DNA of 27,284 nt from Halovivax sp. (GTDB taxonomy: Archaea; Halobacteriota; Halobacteria; Halobacteriales; Natrialbaceae), in assembly GCA_007119345.1 (NCBI GenBank), contig SKPV01000050.1, positions 1 through 27,284 on the forward strand, read 5' to 3'. Positions 1 through 6,646 of the stretch are shown here, piece after piece. The notes below the pieces were generated by a model that saw only the letters and a list, made by a program, of their open reading frames with translations, searched no databases and was not told the origin of the DNA. How positions within the stretch are numbered: position 1 is the first letter of the stretch; the number at the start of each line of letters is the position of its first letter. The translations under genes and the position numbers were made by a program.

Positions 1-255
1 CGTCGGAGCGCCGACGCGGGACTTCTGGTCGCGCTCGGCGGAGTCGAACGCCCGCCACTCCGGCCCGCGGTCGATCTCTCCCTCTTCGACGACCAGCCCG
101 CAGTCCGAACACACCGTCTCGCCGCGCTCGCCGTCCGACGTCAACCGACCCCGACACTCGGGGCAGCGCTCTCGCTCGTCGCTCGATTCGGCCTCCGATT
201 CGGTGGCGTGTCGACGTCGCTCGTCGCGCCGGGTCTTGGTCGGGGAGTCCGTCAT
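1..255 (-). CDS. tfb: Transcription initiation factor IIB (TFB), N-terminal part, cut by window edge
   Basis: Archaeal TFB bridges TATA-bound TBP and RNA polymerase. Only the first 85 residues are in the window. After a basic, charged start of about 30 residues comes a zinc ribbon with C31-x2-C34 and C49-x2-C52. It is followed by the 'DRGPEWRAF' stretch and the 'KSRVGAPT' segment, which resembles the B-reader/B-linker region typical of TFB. The cyclin folds lie beyond position 1. The ATG at 253-255 is the natural start, and a TATA-like box sits about 60 bp upstream (311-320). The gene is divergent from gatC. Haloarchaea carry several tfb paralogues, so I cannot say which one this is. Family identity is secure. 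Confidence 0.93.
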   Translation of the reverse strand, partial: MTDSPTKTRRDERRRHATESEAESSDERERCPECRGRLTSDGERGETVCSDCGLVVEEGEIDRGPEWRAFDSAERDQKSRVGAPT

Positions 256-310
256 TATCTGTGGAGGGACGGAGAATCTTCTCTCGTAGGCGTGTAGAAC
301 GGAACCGACC

Positions 311-320
311 GTCTTAAGCA
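311..320 (-). promoter_or_regulatory. TATA-like box for tfb
   Basis: Read on the minus strand, the element is TGCTTAAGAC. It would place the transcription start near 286-290, giving a leader of about 30 nt before the tfb ATG at 255. Assignment rests only on composition and spacing. Confidence 0.45.
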
Positions 321-442
321 CTGCGGCGGTTACCTGATACGAATTCTCACGGCTCCGTCGACGTCCGGGCGATTCCACCGTCGCCGACGGGGGGTTCGGT
401 AGTATCGAAACCCTTACTCCACGGAGGAGTCTCCGAACCCAC

Positions 443-721
443 ATGAGCGAAGACGCTGTCAGTCCCGACGAGGTCCGCCACGTCGCGGGACTCGCCCGGG
501 TCGACCTCGACGACGAGGAGGTCGACCGATTTGCCGACCAGTTCGCGGACATCCTCGCGTACTTCGAGTCGCTGGACGAGGTTCCGTCGGTCGATCGCGA
601 CGGGGACCTCGCGAACGTCCTTCGATCCGACGCGACCTGCGACCCGCTCGATCGGGAGCGGGCCCTCGAGAACGCGCCGGACACCGAAGACGGCTATTTC
701 AAAGGGCCGAACGTCTCCTGA
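443..721 (+). CDS. gatC: Aspartyl/glutamyl-tRNA amidotransferase subunit C
   Basis: GatC is the small scaffold subunit of the GatCAB complex, which converts mischarged Asp-tRNA(Asn) or Glu-tRNA(Gln) to the amide forms. The 92-residue protein has the family layout: an N-terminal 'VRHVAGLARVDL' helix, an acidic central helix ('FADQFADILAYFESLDEV') and the C-terminal segment 'DTEDGYFKGPNVS', close to the usual 'GYFKVP' signature. Length fits the family. The stop is 6 nt before the gatA start, so the two genes are co-transcribed. A CTTACT element near 410-416 is about 28 bp upstream of the ATG and could be the promoter. gatB is not in the window, so the two genes are separated from it. Confidence 0.93.
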   Translation: MSEDAVSPDEVRHVAGLARVDLDDEEVDRFADQFADILAYFESLDEVPSVDRDGDLANVLRSDATCDPLDRERALENAPDTEDGYFKGPNVS

Positions 722-727
722 TCGCAC

Positions 728-1993
728 ATGTCAGACGCATTCATCACGGAAACGGAGATCGAAGGGGCGGCCGACGGCCCTCTCGCGGGACGAACGATCG
801 CCGTCAAGGACAACATCTCGACGGAGGGGGTTCGGACGACTTGCGGTTCACGAATGCTCGCGGATTACGTTCCGCCGTTCGACGCCACGGTGGTCGAGCG
901 GTTGAAAGACGCGGGGGCGACCATCGTGGGGAAGGCCAACATGGACGAGTTCGGGATGGGGACGACGACCGAGACGTCCTATTTCGGCGCCACGGAGAAC
1001 CCAGCCGCGCCCGGCCGGGTGCCCGGCGGTTCGTCGGGCGGTTCGGCTGCAGCCGTCGCCGGAGGCGACGCGGATCTGGCGCTCGGATCGGACACCGGCG
1101 GCTCCATTCGCTGCCCGGCGGCGTTCTGCGGCGTCGTCGGAATCAAGCCGACCTACGGCCTCGTTTCCCGGTTCGGACTCGTCGCGTACGGAAACAGCTT
1201 AGAGCAGATCGGTCCGTTCGCGGAGACGGTCGAGGACGCCGCGGCGCTTCTCGACGTCATCGCGGGCCCCGACGAGCGCGACGCCACGACCCGCGAGGAT
1301 CCAGACGAAGGCGCGTACGTCGACGCGGCGGACGGGGACGTCGACGGCGTGACGATCGGGGTGCCGACGGAGCTTCTCGACGGCGCCGAGGCGGGGGTCG
1401 TCGAGACCTTCTGGGACGCCGTGGGTCAGCTCGAAGATCGCGGCGCCACGTACCGGGAGGTGAGCCTCCCGTCAGTCGAGCACGCCGTCGAAGCGTACTA
1501 CGTGATCGCGATGTCCGAGGCCTCGTCGAACCTCGCCCGCTACGACGGCGTCCGATACGGACATTCGGTCGACGGTGACGGTAACTGGAACGAGGTCTTC
1601 GGCCGCGTTCGCGACGAGGGGTTCGGCCCCGAGGTCAAGCGTCGAATCCTTCTCGGCACCTACGCGCTCTCGGCGGGGTACCACGACAAGTACTACGCCA
1701 AAGCCCAGGACGCCCGGGCGTGGATCAAGCAGGACTTCGATGGGGTTCTGAACGACGTCGACGTGCTGGCGTCGCCGACGATGCCCGTCACGCCGTTCGA
1801 ACTCGGGGAAGGCATCGAGGATCCCCTCCGACTCTACCTGGCGGACGCCAACACCGTCCCGGTCAATTTGGCGGACCTGCCGGCGATCTCCGTTCCCGCC
1901 GGCTCCACCGACGGACTCCCGGTGGGGATCCAGATCGTCGGGCCCGCGTTCGGCGAGCGGGCCGTCGTTCGCGTCAGCAGCGCACTGGCCTGA
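728..1993 (+). CDS. gatA: Glutamyl/aspartyl-tRNA amidotransferase subunit A (amidase)
   Basis: GatA hydrolyses glutamine to supply ammonia for tRNA-dependent amidation by GatCAB. The 421-residue protein carries the amidase-signature Ser-Ser-Lys triad: K27 in 'IAVKDNI', S102 in 'GGSSGGS' and S126 in 'SDTGGSIRCPAAF'. The spacing between these residues equals that of bacterial GatA (99 and 24 residues before the nucleophile). The N-terminus is about 50 residues shorter than in bacterial GatA. I recall this as usual for haloarchaeal GatA but have not checked it. The gene follows gatC after 6 nt and ends with TGA at 1991. The end is compact ('VVRVSSALA'), without a long C-terminal tail. Confidence in function is high. 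Confidence 0.95.
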   Translation: MSDAFITETEIEGAADGPLAGRTIAVKDNISTEGVRTTCGSRMLADYVPPFDATVVERLKDAGATIVGKANMDEFGMGTTTETSYFGATENPAAPGRVPGGSSGGSAAAVAGGDADLALGSDTGGSIRCPAAFCGVVGIKPTYGLVSRFGLVAYGNSLEQIGPFAETVEDAAALLDVIAGPDERDATTREDPDEGAYVDAADGDVDGVTIGVPTELLDGAEAGVVETFWDAVGQLEDRGATYREVSLPSVEHAVEAYYVIAMSEASSNLARYDGVRYGHSVDGDGNWNEVFGRVRDEGFGPEVKRRILLGTYALSAGYHDKYYAKAQDARAWIKQDFDGVLNDVDVLASPTMPVTPFELGEGIEDPLRLYLADANTVPVNLADLPAISVPAGSTDGLPVGIQIVGPAFGERAVVRVSSALA

Positions 1994-2107
1994 CACTCTC
2001 ACGACCACGGCGGTCCGCGACTCGGTTGCTGGTCAGCCACCTCCGGGTCCCGGTCGGTGTCGTCCTGGATCGCCTCCGCAGTACGCGGCGCTCGATTCGA
2101 AAGATAA

Positions 2108-2116
2108 TTATTTATA
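2108..2116 (+). promoter_or_regulatory. TATA box before the 137-residue hypothetical gene
   Basis: TTATTTATA stands out as an AT-rich island in GC-rich DNA. It predicts a transcript start near 2138-2141 and a leader of about 27 nt to the ATG at 2167. The in-frame ATG at 2116 overlaps the box and is therefore an unlikely start. Confidence 0.6.
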
Positions 2117-2166
2117 TGATTCGCTCGATCTTGGGACGTAACTATCCGGAACTCCGGGGTGGGACC

Positions 2167-2580
2167 ATGATCGACGAACCAACTGGGACGGTCGACTTCG
2201 ACGAGTTCTCCCGCGCGTGCGATCTCGTCGAAGCGTACTTCGGGGAGACGATCGACGACGTGGCGCTACACGCGCCGGTCTCCCGTCGCCAGCTCGTGGC
2301 CGTACTCGCCCGGGCGCAACTGTCGGGACGGCAGCTGACGATCGACGGTCTGACCGAAGAGGGTGACGTCGTCTACCAGTCGGACGACGAGACGTTGCTG
2401 TGGCTCGACGCCGGTTTCTGGCTCGACATCCGCGGTCGACACCACCTGGCACCCGACGAGGGTCGCGCGGCCAGGGAGGTCCACCGACGCCTCATCGAGG
2501 CGATCGACGGTGACGTCCCCTACTACAACCGGGAGCGGGATCCGTTCGTCCTCATCGAACGGCGATTGCCGCGTCAGTAA
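2167..2580 (+). CDS. Hypothetical acidic haloarchaeal protein, 137 aa
   Basis: I do not recognise this family. The protein is 137 residues, acidic and soluble, with no signal peptide or membrane helix. It begins 'MIDEPTGTVDFDEFSRACDLVEAYF', has a hydrophobic core around 'VALHAPVSRRQLVAVLARAQLS', a central charged stretch with 'DDETLLWLDAGFWLDIRGRHH', and ends 'RDPFVLIERRLPRQ'. Codon use and acidity match the neighbours. The start was chosen at the ATG preceded by a G-rich GGGGTGGG run, about 50 nt downstream of a good TATA box. The in-frame ATG at 2116 overlaps that box. The gene stands alone, downstream of gatA and convergent with the winged-helix regulator. It is likely real but of unknown function. 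Confidence 0.72.
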   Translation: MIDEPTGTVDFDEFSRACDLVEAYFGETIDDVALHAPVSRRQLVAVLARAQLSGRQLTIDGLTEEGDVVYQSDDETLLWLDAGFWLDIRGRHHLAPDEGRAAREVHRRLIEAIDGDVPYYNRERDPFVLIERRLPRQ

Positions 2581-2589
2581 GTCCCGATC

Positions 2590-2630
2590 TTCGCGGGTAC
2601 CGACCGGGTTTTCGCGAGTTCCGACCGGAT
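2590..2630. repeat. Two-copy imperfect 21-bp direct repeat in a convergent intergenic gap
   Basis: The segments 2590-2609 and 2611-2630 match at 17 of 20 positions (both begin TTCGCG and share CCGACCGG). They lie between two convergent genes, just after the stop at 2580. This is probably a small slippage duplication; a role in 3'-end formation is possible but unsupported. Confidence 0.5.
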
Positions 2631-2702
2631 CACCCGCCGGCCGGACGAGACGGCCCGTTCTCACACTCGAGGCCGTCGCCGTTCTCGTACCGATCCCGCG
2701 GC

Positions 2703-3053
2703 TCACTCCTCGTAGGCCAAGTTCATGATCCACTGGGAGAAGGCGTCGCTGTTTGGATCGACCTCCTCCTCGCCGATGAACGGCGACAGCATGTCGCCGG
2801 CCATCAGCAGGGTGAACTCGAGGTCGCGGGCCGTCGGTGCGATGTAGTAGGTGTTGTGCCCGTCGTAGACGGTCTCTTCGCGGTCGACGAGGTCCTTCTC
2901 GACCAGGCTCTCGACGATGCGACTCCCCTTCCGCGAGGAGACGCCGAGTTCCTTCCAGAAGTCGCTCTGGTGGATGCCGCCGGTTTCGCGCACGAGCTCG
3001 AGGCCGACGCGCTCGTCCTCGGAGAGTTCCGCCTCGGCTGCAGCCACGCTCAC
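2703..3053 (-). CDS. Small winged-helix (MarR/Lrp-like) DNA-binding protein, 116 aa
   Basis: The N-terminal 75 residues form a winged helix: 'SEDERVGLELVRETGGIHQSDFWKELGVSS' (helices 1-2 and turn), 'RKGSRIVESLVEKDLVDRE' (recognition helix) and a wing 'ETVYDGHNTYYIAPT'. This is the pattern of haloarchaeal MarR/Lrp-type regulators. The C-terminal 35 residues ('LLMAGDMLSPFIGEEEVD…WIMNLAYEE') may form the dimer interface or ligand site; I see no metal or cofactor motif. The GTG at 3053 is the only usable in-frame start after an upstream stop. It is preceded by the Shine-Dalgarno-like GAGGTGA 7 nt away and overlaps the stop of a 16-codon upstream ORF. The target is unknown; autoregulation or control of the adjacent TANGO2 gene are guesses. 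Confidence 0.82.
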   Translation of the reverse strand: MSVAAAEAELSEDERVGLELVRETGGIHQSDFWKELGVSSRKGSRIVESLVEKDLVDREETVYDGHNTYYIAPTARDLEFTLLMAGDMLSPFIGEEEVDPNSDAFSQWIMNLAYEE

Positions 3054-3100
3054 GGGACCGTCACCTCGTCGAATCGCGTCGACGCCGGGAACCTGTCCAT
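3050..3100 (-). CDS. Possible 16-codon upstream ORF coupled to the winged-helix gene
   Basis: An ATG at 3100 opens 16 codons (MDRFPASTRFDEVTVP) ending in TGA at 3050-3052. The last bases GTGA are shared with the GTG start of the regulator. The ATG lies about 27 bp from the TATA-like TTTAAGCGG, which is the spacing expected for a leaderless transcript beginning at this ATG. Expression as a peptide is unproven. It could equally be an ordinary 47-nt leader, because the GTG has its own Shine-Dalgarno. Confidence 0.4.
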   Translation of the reverse strand: MDRFPASTRFDEVTVP

Positions 3101-3121
3101 GTCACCACAACGGGGTGCGAT

Positions 3122-3131
3122 CCGCTTAAAG
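3122..3131 (-). promoter_or_regulatory. TATA-like box for the winged-helix gene and its upstream ORF
   Basis: On the minus strand it reads CTTTAAGCGG. Its centre is about 27 bp before the ATG at 3100 and about 74 bp before the GTG at 3053. It overlaps the 3' end of the TANGO2 gene, on the same strand. Confidence 0.5.
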
Positions 3132-3878
3132 GTGGCTTTCGAGGTCGACCGCCTCGTAGGACGTCCGACAGGGCGGACCGTCGGCGTGACGGTACGTCCA
3201 TCGCGTTCCCAGGGAGATCAGCGACGACGACCGCGTTCCGTACGAGCCTTCGTGGATGCAGACGCCGTACTCGTGGTCGCCCAACACGTCGGCTGCACGA
3301 TCGAGCCACGCGCTCGCCCCCTCCCTCTCGTCAGGCCTCAGGGTCTCGCGGACGCGATTCGCGTTCTCGGCTTGTCCGGCAGCCGACGTCCGATGACTCT
3401 CGGGAATCGCCGCGACGTCGGGGTCGACGGCTCTCCCGACGTTGACCACGACGTGGACCCCCGGTTCGAATCGGGTCTCGGACAGGGTGCCGTCCCAGGC
3501 GAGGACCACGGCGTCGTCGGCGTCCGCGGCGACGAGGTAGAATCCGTCGTACTCGTCTTCGTCGGTGGCGCCGACGACGGAGTTGCGAGCCTCGTCCGCC
3601 GATTCACACGTCAGCGCGTCGGCTACCAGCTGCCCGCGGGACCGTTCGCCGGCGAGTTCCGCGGCGGTCCACCGGTTCGTGATCGCCACGAGGACGCCGA
3701 ACTCGTTCACGCCGATCCACGTACCGCCGGCCTCCCGGTCGCGGGGGGCGACGATCCGCGGGTCGTCGCGAAAGCGTCCGGGCGGCTCGGACGGCCGATC
3801 GACCGCCTCGTCTCGATTGGCGGCCGCCGCGACGGGAACGTCCTCGAACACCTGCCAGGCGAGCGCGAAGGTACACAC
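3126..3878 (-). CDS. TANGO2/NRDE family protein (Ntn-hydrolase-like)
   Basis: This is a 250-residue member of the NRDE (TANGO2, formerly T10) family, whose eukaryotic members have been tied to heme and lipid handling; the archaeal role is not established. The family signature is clear: it begins M-C-T-F with a cysteine at position 2 (the presumed Ntn-type nucleophile once the initiator is removed), followed by 'AANRDEAVDRPSEPPGRF' with NRDE at 21-24. It also has 'GTWIGVNEFGVLVAITNRW' and ends with the typical 'TYGTRSSSLI' type strand. The GTG at 3878 was chosen because it puts Cys at position 2 and lies 28 bp from a TATA box. Upstream in-frame codons run into repeat DNA. The downstream neighbour is the winged-helix gene. 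Confidence 0.9.
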   Translation of the reverse strand: MCTFALAWQVFEDVPVAAAANRDEAVDRPSEPPGRFRDDPRIVAPRDREAGGTWIGVNEFGVLVAITNRWTAAELAGERSRGQLVADALTCESADEARNSVVGATDEDEYDGFYLVAADADDAVVLAWDGTLSETRFEPGVHVVVNVGRAVDPDVAAIPESHRTSAAGQAENANRVRETLRPDEREGASAWLDRAADVLGDHEYGVCIHEGSYGTRSSSLISLGTRWTYRHADGPPCRTSYEAVDLESHL

Positions 3879-3900
3879 GGGTGGACCGAGGGACGCCTCG

Positions 3901-3911
3901 GGGATAAATTC
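3901..3911 (-). promoter_or_regulatory. TATA box for the TANGO2-family gene
   Basis: The minus-strand sequence GAATTTATCCC is centred about 28 bp from the GTG start at 3878, predicting a leaderless mRNA. The upstream (BRE) side directly touches the first unit of the 29-bp repeat array. Confidence 0.6.
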
Positions 3912-4027
3912 GATCACCCGGCGGCCTGGGGAACACACGCGGTCATCCGGCGGCCTGGGGAGTTCACGCGGTCATCCAGCGGCCCGGGGAACACACGCGG
4001 TCACCCGGCGGCCTGGGGAATACACTC
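3912..4027. repeat. Four-copy 29-bp tandem repeat upstream of the TANGO2 promoter
   Basis: The units are 3912-3940, 3941-3969, 3970-3998 and 3999-4027. Each contains GGTCAT/ACCC, then a CGGCGGCCTGGGG-like core, then AACACACGC or a variant, with one to five differences between units. No unique spacers separate the units, so this is a minisatellite and not CRISPR. A 29-bp period is not a multiple of three and no plausible gene covers it. The array fills the space between the menE stop and the TANGO2 core promoter. Confidence 0.9.
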
Positions 4028-4091
4028 GAGTGCCTGCTGCCCCGACGGCCATCGTCGACCTCGACGCGACCCGTCATCCGGTCGGAGGCGC

Positions 4092-5606
4092 TCACTCCTC
4101 CTCGTCCAGGAGCAGTTCGCGGATGGCCGCCCTGTCGACCGTTCCCGAGACGGTTCGGGGGAGTTCGTCGACGACGCGTACAGTTCGGGGTCGCTTGAAT
4201 CCCGCCAGCCGTTCCTCGCAGTAGGTCTCGATCGACGTCGGCTCGGGTAGCGCGGTCGGATCGTCGGCCGCCACGACGGCCGCGACGCGTTCGCCCCACT
4301 CGTCGTCCGGGATGCCGACGACTGCGGACGCCGAGACGTCGGAGCGTTCGACGAGTACCCGTCGGACCTCCTCCGGATCGACGTTCTCGCCGCCGGTGAC
4401 GATGCGATCGCTGCGCCGGCCCGTTATCCACAACCGTCCGTCCTCGTCGCGGTAGCCGAGGTCCCCCGTGTGAAATCCGTCCTCGTCGAACGTTCCGAGC
4501 GATCGATCCTCGTCGAGATAGCCGGGCGACACCGTCGGTCCGGACACGACGAGTTCGCCGGTCTCGCCGGGGTCGACGGAATCTCCCTCCGAGTCGACGA
4601 CGGAAACGTCCGTTCCGAACAGGGGTTGGCCGACGGTTCCGCGCCACCGCTCGGCTTGCTCGGGCGTCGCGGTGGACACCTGCGACGCCGTCTCGGTCGT
4701 CCCGTACGTCGGATAGATCGGCACGTCCGTTTCGAGCGCTCGGTCGAGGAGTTCGTTCGAGGCGGGTGCGCCGCCGACGAGCACGAATCGAAGGTGTTCC
4801 GGCGGTTTCCAGCCGGCGTCGAGCAGTCGTTTCACCATCGTCGGGACGAGCGAGAGTCCGGTCACGCCGCGTTCGCGTACGACCCGTGCGGTTTCGGACG
4901 GCTCGAACTTCCGCTGGGTGACGATCCCCGTCCCGTACAGGCTCGACCGGATCATCGGCGCGAAGCCGCCCATGTGGTACATCGGCAGACACACGAGCCA
5001 GCGATCGTTCCGATGCACGCCGAGCCGGAACGCGGACGCCGTCGCGCTCGCGAGGAGATTTCTCGCCGTGAGCCTGACCGCTTTCGGGGTCCCCGAGCTA
5101 CCCGACGTGAATCCGATCAGCTGGGTCCAGGTCGGCTCGAGTCGAGCCGGTGCGGGCGCGTCGGCGGGCTCGCGCGAGGGAAACGCGTCGACGCCATCTA
5201 CCGTGGGTTCCTCGAGCGAGTAGCTCGATGCGCCAGGGAGTTCGGACGCTATCCCCGCGGCCGCTCGCTCGGTTTTTCTCGAGCAGACGACGGCGTCAAC
5301 CCCGGCCCGGTCCGCTTTCGCCCGGAGCTCCCGAGACGTCTCCCGCGTAGAGAGCGGAACGAGCGTCGTTCCGGTCCGCATCGCCGCGAACGCCGTGCGG
5401 ACGAAGGCCGGGCCGGTCTCGAGGAGGACGGCGAGTCGATCGGCGTCGATCGCGTCGAGCCCGGCCGCGACGGCGTCGACCTCCCGCGAGAGCTCTCGGT
5501 ACGTTCTCGTCGCGTCGCCATCGGCGTCGACGAGGGCCACGCGCTCGGGCGTCGTCCGCACCCGACGGGCGAGCGGGTCGATCGTCGGCCACCCGTCGGG
5601 GGTCAT
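4092..5606 (-). CDS. menE: o-Succinylbenzoate--CoA ligase (AMP-binding ANL enzyme)
   Basis: MenE activates o-succinylbenzoate with ATP and CoA to give OSB-CoA for menaquinone synthesis. The 504-residue protein has the ANL order: P-loop 'FTSGSSGTPK' (166-175), 'PMYHMGGFAP', 'YGTTETASQ' (301-309), 'TGDLGYRDEDGRLWITGR' (380-397), hinge region 'RIVTGGENVDPEEV' and the C-terminal subdomain 'ERLAGFKRPRTV'. The A10 motif, which normally ends SGK(V/I)-x-R, reads 'LPRTVSGTVDR', so residue 489 is Thr (ACG) instead of the usual catalytic Lys. It is the last gene of menB-A-C-E, and its ATG overlaps the menC stop (ATGA). Assignment rests on operon context as well as motifs. Alone it could be any acyl-CoA ligase. 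Confidence 0.9.
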   Translation of the reverse strand: MTPDGWPTIDPLARRVRTTPERVALVDADGDATRTYRELSREVDAVAAGLDAIDADRLAVLLETGPAFVRTAFAAMRTGTTLVPLSTRETSRELRAKADRAGVDAVVCSRKTERAAAGIASELPGASSYSLEEPTVDGVDAFPSREPADAPAPARLEPTWTQLIGFTSGSSGTPKAVRLTARNLLASATASAFRLGVHRNDRWLVCLPMYHMGGFAPMIRSSLYGTGIVTQRKFEPSETARVVRERGVTGLSLVPTMVKRLLDAGWKPPEHLRFVLVGGAPASNELLDRALETDVPIYPTYGTTETASQVSTATPEQAERWRGTVGQPLFGTDVSVVDSEGDSVDPGETGELVVSGPTVSPGYLDEDRSLGTFDEDGFHTGDLGYRDEDGRLWITGRRSDRIVTGGENVDPEEVRRVLVERSDVSASAVVGIPDDEWGERVAAVVAADDPTALPEPTSIETYCEERLAGFKRPRTVRVVDELPRTVSGTVDRAAIRELLLDEEE

Positions 5607-6646
5607 TCTTCCTCCCAGACGTTCTCGACGCCGAGTCCTCTCGTCTGCGGCACGACGGCCGTGCCGCGGTCGATGAATACCGGGTCGCGCCCGAGGTCGC
5701 TCGCGAGCAGTGATCCGGTCGCGACGCCGCAAGCCGGGACGTTCGGAATCGACGCCGCGAGGTGGACCGCCGCCGTTCGCGCGACGACCGCGTCGATCGT
5801 CGTCGTCACGATGGGCGTTCGACTCGCCTCCGCGCACCAGGCAGCGATCCGGCGCGCGACGTCGACGCCCCCGAGCGCCATCGGCTTGAGGACGAACGCG
5901 TCGGCCGCCCCGGCCTCGAGGATCGCGTCCACGCCGTGTTCCAGGAGTCCCTCGTCGAGCGCGATGGCGACCTCGCTCTCGCGTAACGCGGCGTGGCCTT
6001 CGAGCGCGCCCGCGGGCAGCGGCTGTTCGAGCAGCGTGAGCTCGAGCTCGGCGAAGACCTCGAGCGCCCGTCGCGCCTCGTCGTACGTCCAGGCGCCGTT
6101 GGCGTCCGCACGGAGTTCGACCGAGGGGCCGACCGCCGCCCGCACCCGTTGGAGGCGCTCGATATCGGTCTCGACGTCCCGGCGTCCCACCTTCACCTTG
6201 ACGCACTCGAACCCGTCGTCGACGGCCCCGCGAGCGGCGTCGGCGGTTTCCGCCGGCGTTCCATCGCCGACCGTGGCGTTGACCGGCACCCGGGGGACCC
6301 GTTCGAGCGCGCCGAGATCGCGGTACAGCGGCTGGGCGTCTCGGGTCGCGGCCAGATCCGCCAGCGCCAGCCCGACGCCGTGTCTGGCGGCCGCCGTGTG
6401 ATCGACCGCCTCGAGCGCCGCACCCGGGCCGTCGGCTGCGGCCGTCGCTGCCTCCGATAGCGCGGATTCACAGACCGATCGGGACTCCGTCCAGCCCGGA
6501 AGCGGCGTCGCTTCGCCGATCCCCGCGTGCGTCCCGTCGGCGACGCGGACGAGAAATCCCTCCCGGGTTTCGATCGTCTCCCCGCCCGTGTCGAACGGCT
6601 CGGCCAGCGGACACGAGAACGGACGGACGGACAGTTCGAACGTCAC
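5603..6646 (-). CDS. menC: o-Succinylbenzoate synthase (enolase superfamily)
   Basis: MenC dehydrates SHCHC to o-succinylbenzoate. This 347-residue protein shows the OSBS/muconate-lactonizing subgroup pattern: K150-V-K152 on the second barrel strand ('FECVKVKVGR'), metal ligands D181 ('RADANGAW'), E207 ('LLEQPLP') and D231 ('IALDEGL'), and K254 ('FVLKPMALGG'). The N-terminal capping domain begins 'TFELSVRPFSCPLAEPF'. The GTG start at 6646 was chosen because it overlaps the menA stop (GTGA), and the residues that follow match the family N-terminus. Upstream in-frame sequence is a shadow of menA. The stop overlaps the menE start. Tight coupling with menA and menE supports OSBS activity over an epimerase role. 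Confidence 0.93.
   Translation of the reverse strand: MTFELSVRPFSCPLAEPFDTGGETIETREGFLVRVADGTHAGIGEATPLPGWTESRSVCESALSEAATAAADGPGAALEAVDHTAAARHGVGLALADLAATRDAQPLYRDLGALERVPRVPVNATVGDGTPAETADAARGAVDDGFECVKVKVGRRDVETDIERLQRVRAAVGPSVELRADANGAWTYDEARRALEVFAELELTLLEQPLPAGALEGHAALRESEVAIALDEGLLEHGVDAILEAGAADAFVLKPMALGGVDVARRIAAWCAEASRTPIVTTTIDAVVARTAAVHLAASIPNVPACGVATGSLLASDLGRDPVFIDRGTAVVPQTRGLGVENVWEEE

Noticed and set aside
347..727. Minus-strand open frame opposite gatC
   Set aside because: Antisense shadow of the well-supported gatC gene.
2116..2166. Longer start (ATG at 2116) for the 137-residue hypothetical
   Set aside because: The ATG overlaps the TATA box, so it cannot be in the transcript from that promoter.
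3879..3938. N-terminal extension of the TANGO2-family protein
   Set aside because: It would bury the conserved Met-Cys start and cover the TATA box and part of the repeat.
3912..4027. CRISPR array
   Set aside because: The 29-bp units follow each other directly without unique spacers; it is a simple tandem repeat. The same reasoning applies to 17449-17578 and 25028-25139.
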